Source: Magicicada septendecula
Taxonomy: Eukaryota > Arthropoda > Insecta > Hemiptera > Cicadidae
Length of the DNA stretch: 64,000 nt
Assembly (NCBI GenBank): GCA_034769895.1
Contig: CM068373.1
Coordinates: 197,760,134 to 197,824,133 of the forward strand
Direction: 5' to 3'
Positions 24,001 through 35,522 of this stretch are shown piece after piece. Made by a program: the position numbers and the translations under genes. Below the pieces are notes generated by a model, which saw only the letters and a program-made list of their open reading frames with translations, ran no database searches and was not told the origin of the DNA. Each line of letters starts with the position of its first letter. Position 1 is the stretch's first letter.

Positions 24001-26149
24001 GCAAGTAGTAAATATTTGACGCTCCTAAATTGATAGCGCCATCATCGATGAGTGTCATGTGCCCAAGATCCATGTATTCCCTGATAAAGTCCGCGTAGTC
24101 GCGAGCGAGCTTGGGATCGCGCCTAAATCGACGCTCTAAACCTAAGAATCTTGATTCGGCACTTGTGTAAGATTCCCCCAAGTGGGGATCATCGGACTTG
24201 AATGGGAGCGACACTATAAATCTACCCTCGTGGTTGGGCTGAGTAGAGCGCACAAAATGCTCTTCGCAAGCCGACTCGCTATCAGGGGTATCGTCAGGGA
24301 TTGTTTCTGCCTCCCAAAATCTCTCGAGAGATTGCAGAATTTGGCTGTCATTGTTCCTTGCCAGGAACGAAACAGCAGGACCCTGGGTGTGGCAGTGTTT
24401 GGGCAGATTGCCGGCGAGAATGTAACCTAGTTTTGTTTCCTGAATGATAGGGAAGTTGGGTCCGCGTGTGTATTTATTGGCTAATATTAAATCCAGATAA
24501 AATCGTGCCCCTAATAGTATGTCGATCTGTGAAGATATATTAAAATCTGGGTCGGCGAGAAAAATTTTATTTGGAATGTGGAACCGGTTGATGTCAAACG
24601 AGATTGAAGGCAGATTGTGAGTTAAGTTAGATAGGACGGCACATTTGGCCTCGAAACTATGTCTCTGATAGCGAGAAATAATACGTATAGAAACAATGTC
24701 AGTAGCGCAACACGCTGTGTTGTTTATTCCTGTGATTGGAATATTAGATCTGGTTAGTTTAAGGTGCAACCTTTTCGCAAATGATTTCGTACAGAAATTG
24801 ATCTGGGAACCGGCGTCCAGAAGCGCTCTAGCTTTATGCGTGTTGCCAGCCTGATCGACGACATATACAACCGCTGTGGATAAAAGAACATTGTTTTTAC
24901 ACTGTAATATAAATGAGCAATAATTGCTGCTGGCAGCTGTTGATTTCGGCACGTAATTTGCGTGCAGCAATGTGTGGTGACCTTTTGAACAAATTTCACA
25001 GACTTGTTTACTCTTAAAATTCGTTATCAGATGACCTGCTCTAAGGCAGTTGATACAACATTTATGATTTGCAACCAATTGCCCCCGCTCAGCGGCACTT
25101 AATATGCGAAAATTATTACACATGTAAAGCGGGTGGTCAGATTTACAACACACGCATGAATAATGCTTTGCCGCTGCGTGATAGTTTTTAAAGGTATTGC
25201 TGCCAGCAGTATTTCTTAAGCTACACTTCCCAAATTTATTGTTGGGTTTTACGCTAAGTTTGTTGAATTGCTGTCCGGATTCAATAGGCATTGTATTTTC
25301 TAAAAGCTGTCTGCGTAAGTTTAAAAAATGCGTAAAGTCTTGAAAGCTGGGCAAGTTGTCAGGGTCTATTGACTCCTTCCAAAGTTTTAAAGTAATAGGG
25401 TCAAGTTTGGTGGAGAGCAACTGTATGGTAATAAATTCAAATGAATTCACGGACAGCTTCATTGCCGCCAGTGAATTAACGGAAGACGTTATTGTATTCG
25501 TAAACTCCGCCAAGCTTTGGACTGAGTCCTTTATTGTGGACTTAACCTGAAGTAGGTTTTGTACATAGTATTTGGCTAATATAAATGGGTTGTTATACCT
25601 TTCGGACAGCAAGTTCAACGCTATTACATAATTTTCTTGACAAATGGGTAATGATTTAATTAAATCTAATGGTTCACACTTCACAGAAGAATGCAAATAA
25701 TGCAGTTTTTGCACTGGTGTTAAGTCGGATCTTGAATGCACTAGATCATTGAAAATTGAATAAAAATGTTGCCACTCAAGTATGTTGCCTGAGAAGCAGG
25801 GCAAACTTATCGGCTTTAAATGCATAGGCGTCGATAATACAGGAGGCACAGTCTGAGTATTAAAAGTGTCAAGAAGTTGTAAAATGTTTGCCTCAGTTGA
25901 GTATATCATTTCTTCAACCTCAACTCGGTCCGCCTGAGCAACGCTCGTGTCTTTACTGATAAGCTCTATCTCAGACTGTACCTCGTCGTACTTCGAGGCC
26001 AAGCTTTTAAGACTTTCCAGTCTTACAGTCAGAAAATGTTTTGTGCTTAAATTAATATCGAATGAATTTACCGCGGATTGTATCCGCACTATCGCGGACT
26101 TTAATCTCCCTCTCTTTCTGGTCAGCACCTTGAGGCCTTCTTCAGACAT
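21024..26149 (-). pseudogene. BEL/Pao gag-pol polyprotein
   Basis: N-terminus MSEEGLKVLTRKRGRLKSAI near 26,149. Order: a DUF1759-like Gag (LPCFSGNILEWQHFYSIFND, about residue 135), Cys/His knuckles (CINCLRAGH, CEICSKGHHTLLH), a protease with ALLDAGSQINFCT, RT (RVVFDGSSKT, the LIADIEKMYRQIRV block, FYVDDLLTGSD), RNase H (HGFSDASEKGFGCCIY), then integrase (HAGAQLVHHSLRQRWW with a CLKC pair; FCAVDYGGPF, LYSDNGTNF, GGLWESGIKSLK) and a C-terminus ending KLCLLPARDEI. The coding region is continuous in content, with about one break near the RNase H-integrase border. Confidence 0.94.
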
Positions 26150-26429
26150 TTTTACGCACCTTTTTTACTGTTGCTGGTGGTACCTGGTTGGCGACGTCCC
26201 GCAGTGTCGGCTCCTTGGTAAAGATGGTGAACAGCTGGCAGAGATGACCACTTTGAATAAGCACTGCAGCCGGCAGGAACTTGCTACCACGTTGTCCGAA
26301 GATGACGAGCGAAATGGCGACGCAAATCACGCCACGGTCGCATTAGCTGACGTGCTATTCCGCCCGTGATGGCCAGAAACAGATGTAAAAGATATTAAAT
26401 GGAAATCCAGGTCCGGAGTGACCAAAAAA

Positions 26430-26948
26430 TGATTAGTATCCGGTCCACGTGGACCGAAAAATTTAATAAGAATGATGATCCAGCATGTGTGGACAAGAAA
26501 GTTAAGAAAGTGGGCCCAAGTGGGCTAAATGTATGCTTCTTGAGTTAAATATTCTGTCGGCTGATCTTCCATAGTAATTGAAAGGATATGAAATACATGA
26601 ATTGATTCTGCAGGAAGAAAATGACGAGAAGTGGACTGTATACGAATAATTTTAATGTCTGAATTAGTTACATTACAGCTGTTAATTTGAATAAGGCTGG
26701 CTAATACTGCATGTTGCGAAATATTATGAATTTAGATAATCATGAAGCGGGCCTAGTCGGCCATAATCGAGAATACAAGGGCCAAAGCCTACATTTAATG
26801 TCGACACTAATTGACAGCGAAGGATTCGGCGAACCGAACGCCGAGAGAGCTAGCTACTCACTGTGCAAAGTACAAAAACGCGAATATTGAGGCGAAGTAT
26901 AAAGCAGATTAGCCAACCTAGAAAATAAAATCATCGCGCTACCGTACA
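26430..26948 (-). repeat. 5' LTR of BEL/Pao element with adjacent leader
   Basis: 519 bp, partner of 19,287-19,805. On the minus strand the internal flank just inside it reads TTGGTCACTCCGGACC, a plausible tRNA primer-binding region. About 280 bp of leader (26,150-26,429) separate it from the gag-pol start. Confidence 0.94.
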
Positions 26949-27015
26949 ATATATGTTGTCTTTTTTATCTCGCACTGCATGGTGTTTTGTTGTGTGTTTA
27001 TTATTGCATTTATTT

Positions 27016-29389
27016 TGTGCCGATTAATTTATATCGGCGCGAATAATCAAAAATCGTGTACGGTATTTAACGCCAAAGCCGACGAAAAATACTGTACTGT
27101 ATTTAGCCAGCATTTACAATACTGTAATGAGGTATTCAAGTGCGCCCGATTAGTGCTGCGCTCTGGTGCTCGATACTGATTGCGAGAAAACAATAGCCAA
27201 AACTGCGTTCTAAAAGCTGTCTTATTCTGGTGGTCATCTAAAACAGACGCCTGGCCGTCTTCTCCGACAGAAAGAAGTTTTTAGTTGTACCATCTTCTTC
27301 CATCTATGGCAGGCTAAACTAATACAGATCTGCGGTAAGTTACGGCAATATGCTTATATACATTAATTTAAAGTTATACAAAAGGAATTTGTTTAATCAG
27401 TCCACATATGAATGAAATCAGATAACCTATTACGCCACGTGGCAAGTTGTGAAATGTGTAATTTTGAGTAATTTAAATGTAACTTTATTGGTAATTATAG
27501 TAATATTATATTAATTTCAGAAGTCTTAACTAAGGCACCAGAATTGAGAATAATGTAAAGTCAAAATTAATATGAAATTTAATTAAACTAAATGTTTTTC
27601 AAGATAAGGCCATGTGGCCGTATAACTGTTGCAAAGTGTGTCAAACTATCATTTTAAGTAGGCCTAAAGCTGTGTTTAATATTATATATGGATTTTGGTG
27701 CGTGTGAGGTTTCTGGGAGAATTAGTTTTGAGAACTTATTGCTGATAATATTTTGTATAAATAGGGTCCCTCGCCGGAAGTCGAGGAACAGCTCCATCCT
27801 GAACGAACATCTAGACTCTCTCTCAACTTCATCTGCCGGAGGAGAACAGCAAGGACGGGCCACAAACACCGTAACATGTAGACCAGAAGACCACCGCTTC
27901 ACACCATGGAATAAATAAGGTGATACCAAACCAATTTACTTTTACACAGTGAGATGTAACCCACTAGAACCAGTGGACATAGAGTCACACTACACCAATG
28001 ACTTTAAGCTTTAAACATTTTAATTGGGTCCCCGGTTAACGGGACAGAATAGTGCGTGGACTTGGGGGGGAATCTTTTGTACATTTTGTAACTCTGTTTG
28101 TATAATCTGTGAGCCCAGAGGTTGGCATGTATCTGTGGCTGCTTACCATTCAGGCGTGTAAATTTCCTTCTTATTTTCAGTATAAGGGTTACCTTAGTGC
28201 TACTAATTCATTCAATCAACATGTAATTTCACTGGTTAAATTTAGTTTTCATTTTATGCTTTAATTTCTCATTTTTAAATTCCGTTTGGGTCATATAGGG
28301 ATAGAAGTTTCTTTGGTAGTTAAGTCGGGTCACCAGTTTAATCCTGTATAGGTGCATTTTCATGCAGACTTGAACATGCTCTTGGGACAGGTTGAGTTAT
28401 GCACTATCTTGCCTAGGAACATGTCGGCCTTTGGGCCAAATTAATTTTAAAAGGTTATAAGGCATTATGACACGTTACTGTTTTCAATATTCAACAAAAT
28501 TTATCATATTTAAATTCTTTTAATTGATTATGATCACTTGTGTGGTTACTGGATTCTAATTATAATTACTCCAAGTCTAAGTGCTCAATGTGGGAGCACT
28601 TTATAATAGTATCAGGCACTATGCCAACTCCTGAATGTAGTATGTCCTGGGGCCACTGGTGTTACCAACATGTATCTTATTATACATATATAATATGTTA
28701 TACACATATTAGGTATTAAGACCTTGCAATAGGTGTCACGTGCAAGGAGATTTATAAATTGTTAATTATGTACCTCATGGCGGGAAAAGGGTGTGGCAAG
28801 ATTTAATGATAGATGTTATAATTGTCCTGTGTTGTGGAACGTGTATATGTATTGTATATTCGTGTCTTAGATATAGGGCTATATTATATATAGCTATATA
28901 GCTTATAGGGCTTATTTTAGATATAGGGCTAAAAGGAGAATATAGAAAATAAATTTTATATTTATTAATAATTTTCAAGTAACATTTTTAAGGAGAATTA
29001 AATTTTTCAATTAACATTTTTAAGGAGAATATAGAAAATAAATTTGATATTTATTAATAATTTTCAAGTAACATTTTTTAAGGAGAATTAATTTTTTTTA
29101 ATTAACATTTTTAAAGAGAACATAGAATCTAAATGTTATATTTATAGATTTTGTAAGTAACAATTTTAAAGGAGATATAATGAGTTTAGTTATAATAAAA
29201 AAGATTTTATTGATTGTTAATTTTGTGAGTTTTAATTGCAAGTCCCGTCTCACTGGATCCAGCGCATTTTTGGCTTCTCTAGGCTTGGGCCTAGATTTAA
29301 TTATCTTGTGGCCCCTCTTTAGAAAAAAAAAAAAATTTCAAAAAAAAAACAATTTTTTTTTTACAAGTCACACTTAAAGAGGGGTTACA
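27016..29389 (+). repeat. 5' LTR of element D, about 2.4 kb
   Basis: Starts with a hairpin-prone TGTGCCG...CGGCGCG and contains a TATA-like TATAAATAGGGTCCC (about 27,757) that may mark the transcription start. Tandem repeats occur near 28,931-29,178 and A- and T-runs near 29,322-29,362. It ends GGTTACA before the PBS. Splice-like sites GTAAGT (27,335) and TTAATTTCAG (ends 27,520) frame a possible 186-bp intron. The small frames at 26,979-27,929 have no recognised product. Confidence 0.5.
28931..29178 (+). repeat. About 90-bp tandem repeat in the element D LTR
   Basis: Units begin with AAGGAGAATATAG-like text at about 28,933, 29,022 and 29,113. They alternate ATTTATTAATAATTTTCAAG with TTAACATTTTTAAGGAG. 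The third unit is the most diverged. Confidence 0.8.
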
Positions 29390-29391
29390 TT

Positions 29392-29407
29392 TGGTAGCAG
29401 AGCGTGG
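29392..29407 (+). promoter_or_regulatory. Primer-binding site of element D
   Basis: TGGTAGCAGAGCGTGG follows the LTR end TTACA by two bases. It is nearly complementary to the 3' end of initiator-methionine tRNA (TGGTAGCAGAGGATGG expected), a common primer. The 640-bp leader to 30,041 has no recognised gene. Confidence 0.65.
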
Positions 29408-30041
29408 TTGAGATTAGGGTCAACCTTGGGTCCTTTGGGTGTGACGGGGCTTGCAAACTCAGGAAGCATTTTGGGGTTCGAATAGAACTTAGAATAATCT
29501 CTAAAAGTCCCTATATCTAAAAGTAACTATGTCTTGTTAGGTTTAAGGTTTTGTGTATTATATGTGTATATACTTACCCGCCTGTTGGTATCGTTGAACG
29601 GTAGGTTGCCACGCGGTGTGAAAATTTAAAGGGGGAAATTCCTTTGGAAACGCGAATTATCGCAGATCTGTGCCTAGGTGGAGATATGGTTCGCGTATTA
29701 CCTTGCCCATAATAGAGAAGGCGTTTTATTTATGCGGTATGGCCCGATCGGCAGGCGGTCTCCTCCGAGATACGGGAGCCGAAGTCATTACAGATTTTTT
29801 GAGAATTTGTCGTTGGTCGGTAATTTTGTCATGTTGTGTGTTAGTGTGTGTGTCGCGTTCCTTAATGTGTAGTGTTGTTGAGAGCGAGTTCAGGTAAGCG
29901 GGCTGGGTCCTCGCAACGGTAGGGGGACCCGCAGTCTGCTCGAAGGAAGAGTATAGTACTCGAGTGTTTTCTGATTCCTGTGTTTTTATTGTCATTATTT
30001 TGTAGGGTGTTAGGTGTTTTGTGGGAATTATGTTTTGTTGA

Positions 30042-31121
30042 TTGTGTATTGTGAATTGTGCAATTCTGGTGGCGGTATGCTTTCAGAAATTGCCCCACCC
30101 CCTTTCAGGGGTTCTCCAGAAACTTTCGGTGGTAGATGGAATAGATGAGGACGGGTTGCTGGTCTTCTTGGATCTTGTCCTGCAGTTGGCAGATTTCCCG
30201 GGTGTGTCCGATGGAGAGGTCTTGTCCCTTATATACCCGTATTGCCGGGGTTCATTGGCAGGGTTGGTCACCAACACTCTGCGTCGGGGCGGCAGTGTCG
30301 ACGCTTTTCATGGGGAACTGTTGGATTTCTTCATACCCCATCGACGACATTCCCAGCTTAAGTTAGATTCATTCTATCACCTACAGGCCAACGGAGAGGC
30401 GTTGGGGGACTTCGTGCATGATGTACGGAAAGCTGCCCGGGTATTAAGATTAGGTTTGCCCGAGACGGAAGTGATACAAGCAATCCTGAAAGGACTGAAT
30501 CCCCAACAGAGATCGCGTTTGATATTCGCAGAACGTCCACGTTGTTTCGCGGATCTGTACCGGTTGTGTGTGGTTTCTAAGACTGTCCAGGCAGGGGACG
30601 AGTTCCGGGGAAGAGCTGCTACGGATGTCCAATACTCCAGTGGTCTGTTAGGAAGAGCTAAAAAGGAGCATGGCGGTTGGAGAAGAACACAAGAGACTGT
30701 CAGAAAAACTGTATATTCCGGAAGTAATGGAGGCTACAAAGGGGTGACAAGTGAGAAGACAGTAGCAACGGTTACAGCAGAGAAAAGAAATAAGTACGAA
30801 ATTAACAGGGATAGAAGAAGTTATATTAGTAAACCAACATCGGCAAGTAGGGAGCCTGTAGCAAGGCGTTATTCCTATTCGGAGAAAAAAGAAACTTTGA
30901 AGCTTCCAGAGGAATTACCAGTGCCTAATAGAGTAGTGAAGGAAGAAGGTGAAGTAGAAGAAGAAAAGCGGAATAACTTCTGTGGATCAATACAAGACGA
31001 CAAGAACACGTCTGTTGATATTGAATTACAGGACTCTGAGAGGACGTCATGGTTGAATCGAGATGCCGCAGAATTTGTTCCGGTATCTCCATCGCGGTTC
31101 ATGACGGATCAGATCCGGTAA
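30042..31121 (+). pseudogene. Gag of element D
   Basis: A 359-residue frame whose first half matches the retrotransposon capsid pattern: LVTNTLRRG, the LLDFFIP block, LDSFYHLQANGEALGDFVHD, VRKAARVLRLGLPETEV, IQAILKGLNPQQRSRLIFAE and FADLYRLC. The second half is basic then acidic and low in complexity, without a visible zinc knuckle. It would form the particle shell and bind RNA. The true start may lie nearby in another frame; some breakage is likely. Pol does not follow. Confidence 0.65.
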
Positions 31122-31249
31122 CATCATCATCGCCTACACCGGGAGATGAAAAGTCACTTGATGGTGGACCTTTACCATCGTCGGTAGAATTTAATTTAGA
31201 CATTGCACATGGACCTGGACAGCTGGATTCCAGGTTGGAAATGTTGAGG

Positions 31250-31851
31250 AAGTTGTAGTTGCTGAGAGTGGTGAAGAAGAGGAATCGAAGGAAGAGGCAG
31301 AAGAGCGGTCTGCACATGGTGCGCAGGGGAGTATAAGTGTAAGTGTTAGGGAGGCTGCAAGTGTTTCTGAGGTTGCGGATGGACAAGGGGATGTCCAGGC
31401 TGCAAGTGTGGTAGAAGTAGATGAGTTAGAAGTTGAGGAGAAATTGGGTGGCAGCGTTGTGGAGTGTGTGAGTGAGGAAGATGTAGTGTGTGAAGATATG
31501 CAGACGCTTTCTGTAAGTAGTGTTGAGGATTCCGAGGAATGGAAAGACGTTTCATGCGGACCAGGTGAGCAACTAGAGGATGAAGATGTGCAGTGTCGTG
31601 AGGGTGATTTGGATTATGTAGAGGAAGAAAAGGAAGAGGTGGAAGAAAGAGAACCAGGGGAGGTAGAAGCAGAGGAGTTAGTGGTTGAGGATAATCCAAA
31701 TCGGGGTAAAAGTAGTCAGGTAAGTTGCCTTGATTCTAATTCAGAAGAAACAAATCAGTACAGCTCAACACGAGATAGTTTCTCAGAGAGTTGTGTCCAA
31801 AAGGAACGAGTACCCAAAGTTCGTCATACAAACGTGAGAAGAAGCGGTTAA
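31250..31851 (+). CDS. Glu/Asp/Val-rich acidic frame downstream of element D gag
   Basis: Reads as a long acidic low-complexity protein (EESKEEAEERSA, VVEVDELEVEEKLGG, YVEEEKEEVEERE), ending at 31,851 in a basic VPKVRHTNVRRSG. No domain is recognised. It follows gag in a different frame, so it may be a second Gag-region product or a continuation. It could also be chance openness in GA-rich DNA. The minus-strand frame over it is Pro/Leu-rich shadow. Confidence 0.4.
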
Positions 31852-31949
31852 CAGGTAGCGGGTAGATGTTCCCCACAGTCCCAGTGGTGTTCGTCTACTT
31901 CAGGGTTGCGCCCCTGCCTCCGCGAGCCTTGGTTTTCTCCACCCATCCT

Positions 31950-32355
31950 TATTCTCGGAGGGAACCATGAATTGTTTAAGTTGATCCATCCCAATAATTG
32001 CATCATAAATTAAATTCTTTATAATAATAGCTGGTATTTCTAAATTCATCTCGTCTTTATTTATGTTTATAAACATTTGCTGATTGACTTTCTCTTTCTG
32101 GTTTACGGCCGTTTGTACACACATATTATTTAATGGTAGCACTGGTGCCTTATTAAATTGTTTTTTATTTGCGTTTATAAATGTCTGGCTTATAGCTGAC
32201 AGTTCGGCTCCTGTATCAATTAGTATATTGGCTAACACATTATTTATATATGCTATTATGCATGGGCACTTACGTTTCACTGTATCGCTAGGTTTGTCAT
32301 CTATTCGCAATAGTTCATCCCTAATTTCCGGTGGATACACATTGTTTATTTGCAC
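31950..32355 (-). pseudogene. Aspartic protease of element C
   Basis: Retropepsin triad in ANILIDTGAELSAIS (about 32,200-32,245), with LPLNNMCVQTAV and the YDAIIGMDQLKQF segment characteristic of LTR proteases. Its 3' side is cut by element D: the residues before about 31,950 look unrelated. It follows gag on the minus strand as expected. Confidence 0.85.
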
Positions 32356-32443
32356 ACATAATATTAATGAAATATTATTTCATTAGTCTTAATTTTATTT
32401 TTACATTTATAATTATTATCACTGGACGTCTTGTGAACGTCCC

Positions 32444-33798
32444 TTACTGCACGTTTTTTGAAGTTGACTGTACCGTTGACTGTACCACCTCACTTATCTC
32501 TTCTTGTAGTGGTCTCGTTTCCGTTCGTATTGTTGTATGCAGTCCACTCGTATACGCGTCCGTCTGCGTCGGTGTTATTGTTTGTATTTGAGCTGACTTA
32601 TTCCAATCCTTATTTGTAAAACTTCGTTCATTATTATTACTATATTTATTTCGTGGACCTAAATACGGTTTCTTTGTATAGGTGTTTTGTTGTTGTCTGT
32701 TTTCGTATTTGTTTTCGCGACTTGGACCTGGTCTAGGTTGCGCGTCTGACCTTGGTTTTTGTTTTAGCGAATATCTTATTTCTCCCCACTGTGCCAGCAT
32801 GAGTAGGAGTTCTTCAATCGTTTTAGTTCCCCTCGTCATTACTGCAAAATTGATATCGCGGTCAAAGTGATAAGACAGTTTATTTACGAGTTCACTCTCC
32901 GTCAACTTAGGTTTTAAATGTTTCGCTCTAGCTACAATATCAATACATATGCTTCTCTGGACTTACCTTTTGGCATGTATTCGTATTTATCAAACTCTAA
33001 CTGGTTTCGAATTCTTCTTTGGATATGGTCGCTCCAGTATCTTTGTTCAAATTTATTTTTGAAATCCTCGGAAGACGTAACGTTTTCTCTTATTATCGAA
33101 TACCACTTTGCAGCTGTGTGTTCTAATCGACGTGCTATCCATTCCACGCGTTCGTTATCGTTTAGGTTATTTCCTACCATCTCCATATTTCTTTCACATT
33201 CTATTAAAAATTCTATTGGGTTTTCACTTTCCCATCCACTAAATTTCTGCATTTTCGGCATATCTTCAGCACTCCTGTAGATGTACGTGATCTGTTCTGC
33301 TTTCGTTTTCTTCATCTGTTTCTGCAGCTGTGCTATCTGTTCTCGTAGGTGTTTGTCGTTCTCCTCACCTTGTTACTTATTTGTCATTATTGTTGTTTCG
33401 TGCCTAGCGACGACTTGGTCCAATATTTTTATATTTTCTATCACCTCGTGTATATTTCCTTCTGTCTCCTGAGTAAATTTAGTTAGTTTCTCTTCTTGGG
33501 CCTGTACCGTTGTAGTTAACTCTTGTTGCTTCTTGTTTATAGCATTTGTCCATGTTCGCATATTTTCGCTTAGTTTCTTTAGTTCCTTCCTACTTTCTCC
33601 ATGTAGTGCTCCGAATTCCTCTCGTAATTGTATCCTTGCCTCTTTCCACCATTCTGGTTTTTCTTTTCGTAGTCTTTCTTCACGCTCTTCTTTTTCTTTT
33701 CTTCGTTTTTCTTTTTCTGCTTTCTCTTCTTCTCGTTGTTGTTGTAGCATTTGCTGTATTTCTGCCATTATGTCCATAGGTGTTTGCGGTTCTGCCAT
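32444..33798 (-). pseudogene. Gag of element C
   Basis: Starts MAEPQTPMDIMAEIQQMLQQ near 33,798. Order: a Glu/Lys/Arg coiled coil (about 150 residues), a capsid-like core (FSGWESENPIEFLIECE, WIARRLEHTAAKWYSI, FKNKFEQRYWSDHIQ, ESELVNKLSYHFDRDI) and a basic Gln/Asn/Lys-rich tail. As in copies A and B there is no CCHC knuckle and the capsid core shares the YWS motif, so all three form a related group. It is broken in a few places. Confidence 0.82.
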
Positions 33799-34318
33799 TT
33801 TCGCGGTTAAATTATTGACCTAGTATTGCAAAATTACACATCTAATAGTCTATAAAATATTTTTTCAGCGTTGACAATTTCCTCCCCTTACAACTAACAA
33901 TGGTTATACAATATTAACAATAGGTCTTTGTTCAGACCGAAACTTCCTTAGATCTAATTCCCTGTATTGTTTTACTGATATTTAACTTGTATCCTTTAAA
34001 ATTATTACTACTCCGGATGTTGTTTCCGGTTTAAGCTTCACCTCTCATCCGTTCTCACACTGGTCTGACTCTTATAATTCAGTTAAGGCTTCTAACGGTT
34101 TTTTTATATTTTTTTACTTGAAATAATTATTACAATTTATTTTAATTTTATATTTTCTTGGTTTGTTATTTATCTGGGTATGCTATTTATCTGGGTACAG
34201 TCATAAACAAATATAATATTTTCATGCAACTATTTATTTTATGAAAGTTATTAGATTTTTAATTTTATTTATTTTATGTACAGTTAATTAATCGCACCCC
34301 ACGCTTTGGGCCGCCATT
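33799..34318 (-). promoter_or_regulatory. Leader and primer-binding site of element C
   Basis: On the minus strand TGGCGGCCCAAAGCGTGGGG (34,297-34,316) directly follows the LTR end and is the likely tRNA primer-binding site. About 480 bp of AT-rich leader, with no frame, run to the gag start. Confidence 0.65.
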
Positions 34319-35517
34319 TTGCAACTGGACTTTGTTGGTATTTTTACTGGTATCGCCAATTTTTGGCAACAGCGAGTATTAATACTGTTCAGTTTACACA
34401 CACAAAGACCAATGCAATTTTAATTAGACTTACCTTAACTGAATTTACTTTTACTTCTCTGCTATACTTATATTCTGTAGACCTGTGTGTGAGAATGTGA
34501 TGGATGGGTGTTATTTTTGAAATAATTATTTCTAACTCTTTAGTTATTATAAGAATTGTGTTTAATGTTCTTTTTTTTTTATTTACTTTAACTCTTTAAA
34601 TGACTCTACTTCAATTTGCTCTGTTATCTTACTTTACTAATTACATAAATTTGTTTTTTGTAGCCTCTGAAATTGTTCTCTTTCTTATTTACTGTCTTAT
34701 TGAATTCAAACTTAAATGTTTAATACTCTACTTGTTACTGTAGCTTCGGCGTCTATCTCATGGGCGTTTCTGAGTTTGAATGTTCCAATTGTTCCTCTTC
34801 TTGTTCATCCAGTCTCCATGGTGTGGATATGTGTACAGCTTCCCTGATGTGGAGTGTTCTCAGCTTCCCTGGATTCTGGTGTGAACAGCCTCCCTGATGT
34901 GGATATGTCCTCAGCTCCCTGTTGTGGAATTGTACTGCCTCCCTGATGTGGAATTTTTACGTTCAGATCCTATTTTCACGCTATTGTTGATTTATTTGAA
35001 CGGAGTCACTTTCACGTTAAGTTCGAGTGTTTTTAATTTGAACTTGTCGCATGATTTTACTCACTACGCACTGCTCGGGCTAGTAATTCAAAACCGCTGT
35101 TCCGTACTAGTGTTTTACTGCAACTACTCGGACTGGTTGTTTAACATAGACTTTCCGAACTAGTGTTTTAAAGCGGACTACCCGAACCGGAGGTTTAATG
35201 CAGACTGAAGTGCTTTGAGCGCGTTAGCGACGTCGCCCTGTATTTTCTCGCTAGTTTAATGGCACCCTTATTGGTTTATCAACTGTCACGGGTTGTTGTT
35301 CACGCTCTGATAGGTTCTTTTTGAACTGTTTTTACATTTGAAATATTGATACACAATTACACAATTATTATTATTATCCTTTCTTAACTCTATTTACTTA
35401 ATCTTATACATTGTTTCTTATTATACTAAGCAGAGCATTGCTTTATGCACTGTATTTTCTATTTTTGCTATACGCATATGTGACGGTTGTCATATTGTGA
35501 CTATTCGTTCTGTCACA
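34319..35517 (-). repeat. 5' LTR of element C
   Basis: Matches 15,213-16,369 up to about 35,472 at about 97%. The outermost 45 bp (35,473-35,517, ending CTGTCACA) are not shared with the other LTR, so the exact outer edge is uncertain. ATATA follows at 35,518-35,522. Confidence 0.85.
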
Positions 35518-35522
35518 ATATA

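Larger units (their letters stand above)
19287..26948 (-). mobile_element. BEL/Pao LTR retrotransposon, nearly whole, nested in element C
   Basis: 7,662 bp bounded by two 519-bp LTRs with TG...CA ends. A 5-bp target duplication, ATATA, sits at 19,282-19,286 and 26,949-26,953. The LTRs differ at about six sites (about 1.2%), so this insertion is younger than its host element C (about 3% LTR difference). It encodes one long minus-strand gag-pol with the Pao-type domain order. It looks almost whole, with about one visible break in the coding region. No separate envelope gene was seen. Confidence 0.96.
27016..31940 (+). mobile_element. LTR retrotransposon D (5' LTR, gag and acidic frame; pol and 3' LTR absent)
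   Basis: Begins TGTGCCG at 27,016, exactly where element C linker similarity stops. A 2.37-kb LTR ends GGGGTTACA at 29,389. It is followed by a methionine-type primer-binding site, a long leader, a capsid-type gag and an acidic frame. The element stops near 31,860-31,950, where element C protease resumes. No RT, integrase or second LTR is present between, so the 3' part is missing or this is a gag-only derivative. The right junction is approximate. Confidence 0.65.
15213..35517 (-). mobile_element. Ty3/gypsy-type LTR retrotransposon C, host of two nested insertions
   Basis: LTR blocks at 15,213-16,369 and 34,319-35,517 are direct repeats about 97% identical (roughly 35 differences over 1.15 kb). 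Between them on the minus strand are PBS, gag, protease, RT-RNase H and integrase. The protease-RT linker is split by BEL/Pao (19,287-26,948) and element D (27,016 to about 31,940). Without these the element would be about 7.7 kb. ATATA occurs just outside both ends (15,208-15,212 and 35,518-35,522), a candidate 5-bp target duplication. It is older than the BEL insertion and broken in several places. Confidence 0.88.

Noticed and set aside
30145-30366. Second plus-strand frame over element D gag
   Set aside because: Trp-rich composition and no capsid motifs; it is an alternative frame of the gag region.
31346-31699. Pro/Leu/His-rich minus-strand frame
   Set aside because: Complement of a GA-rich acidic frame; low complexity without domain features.
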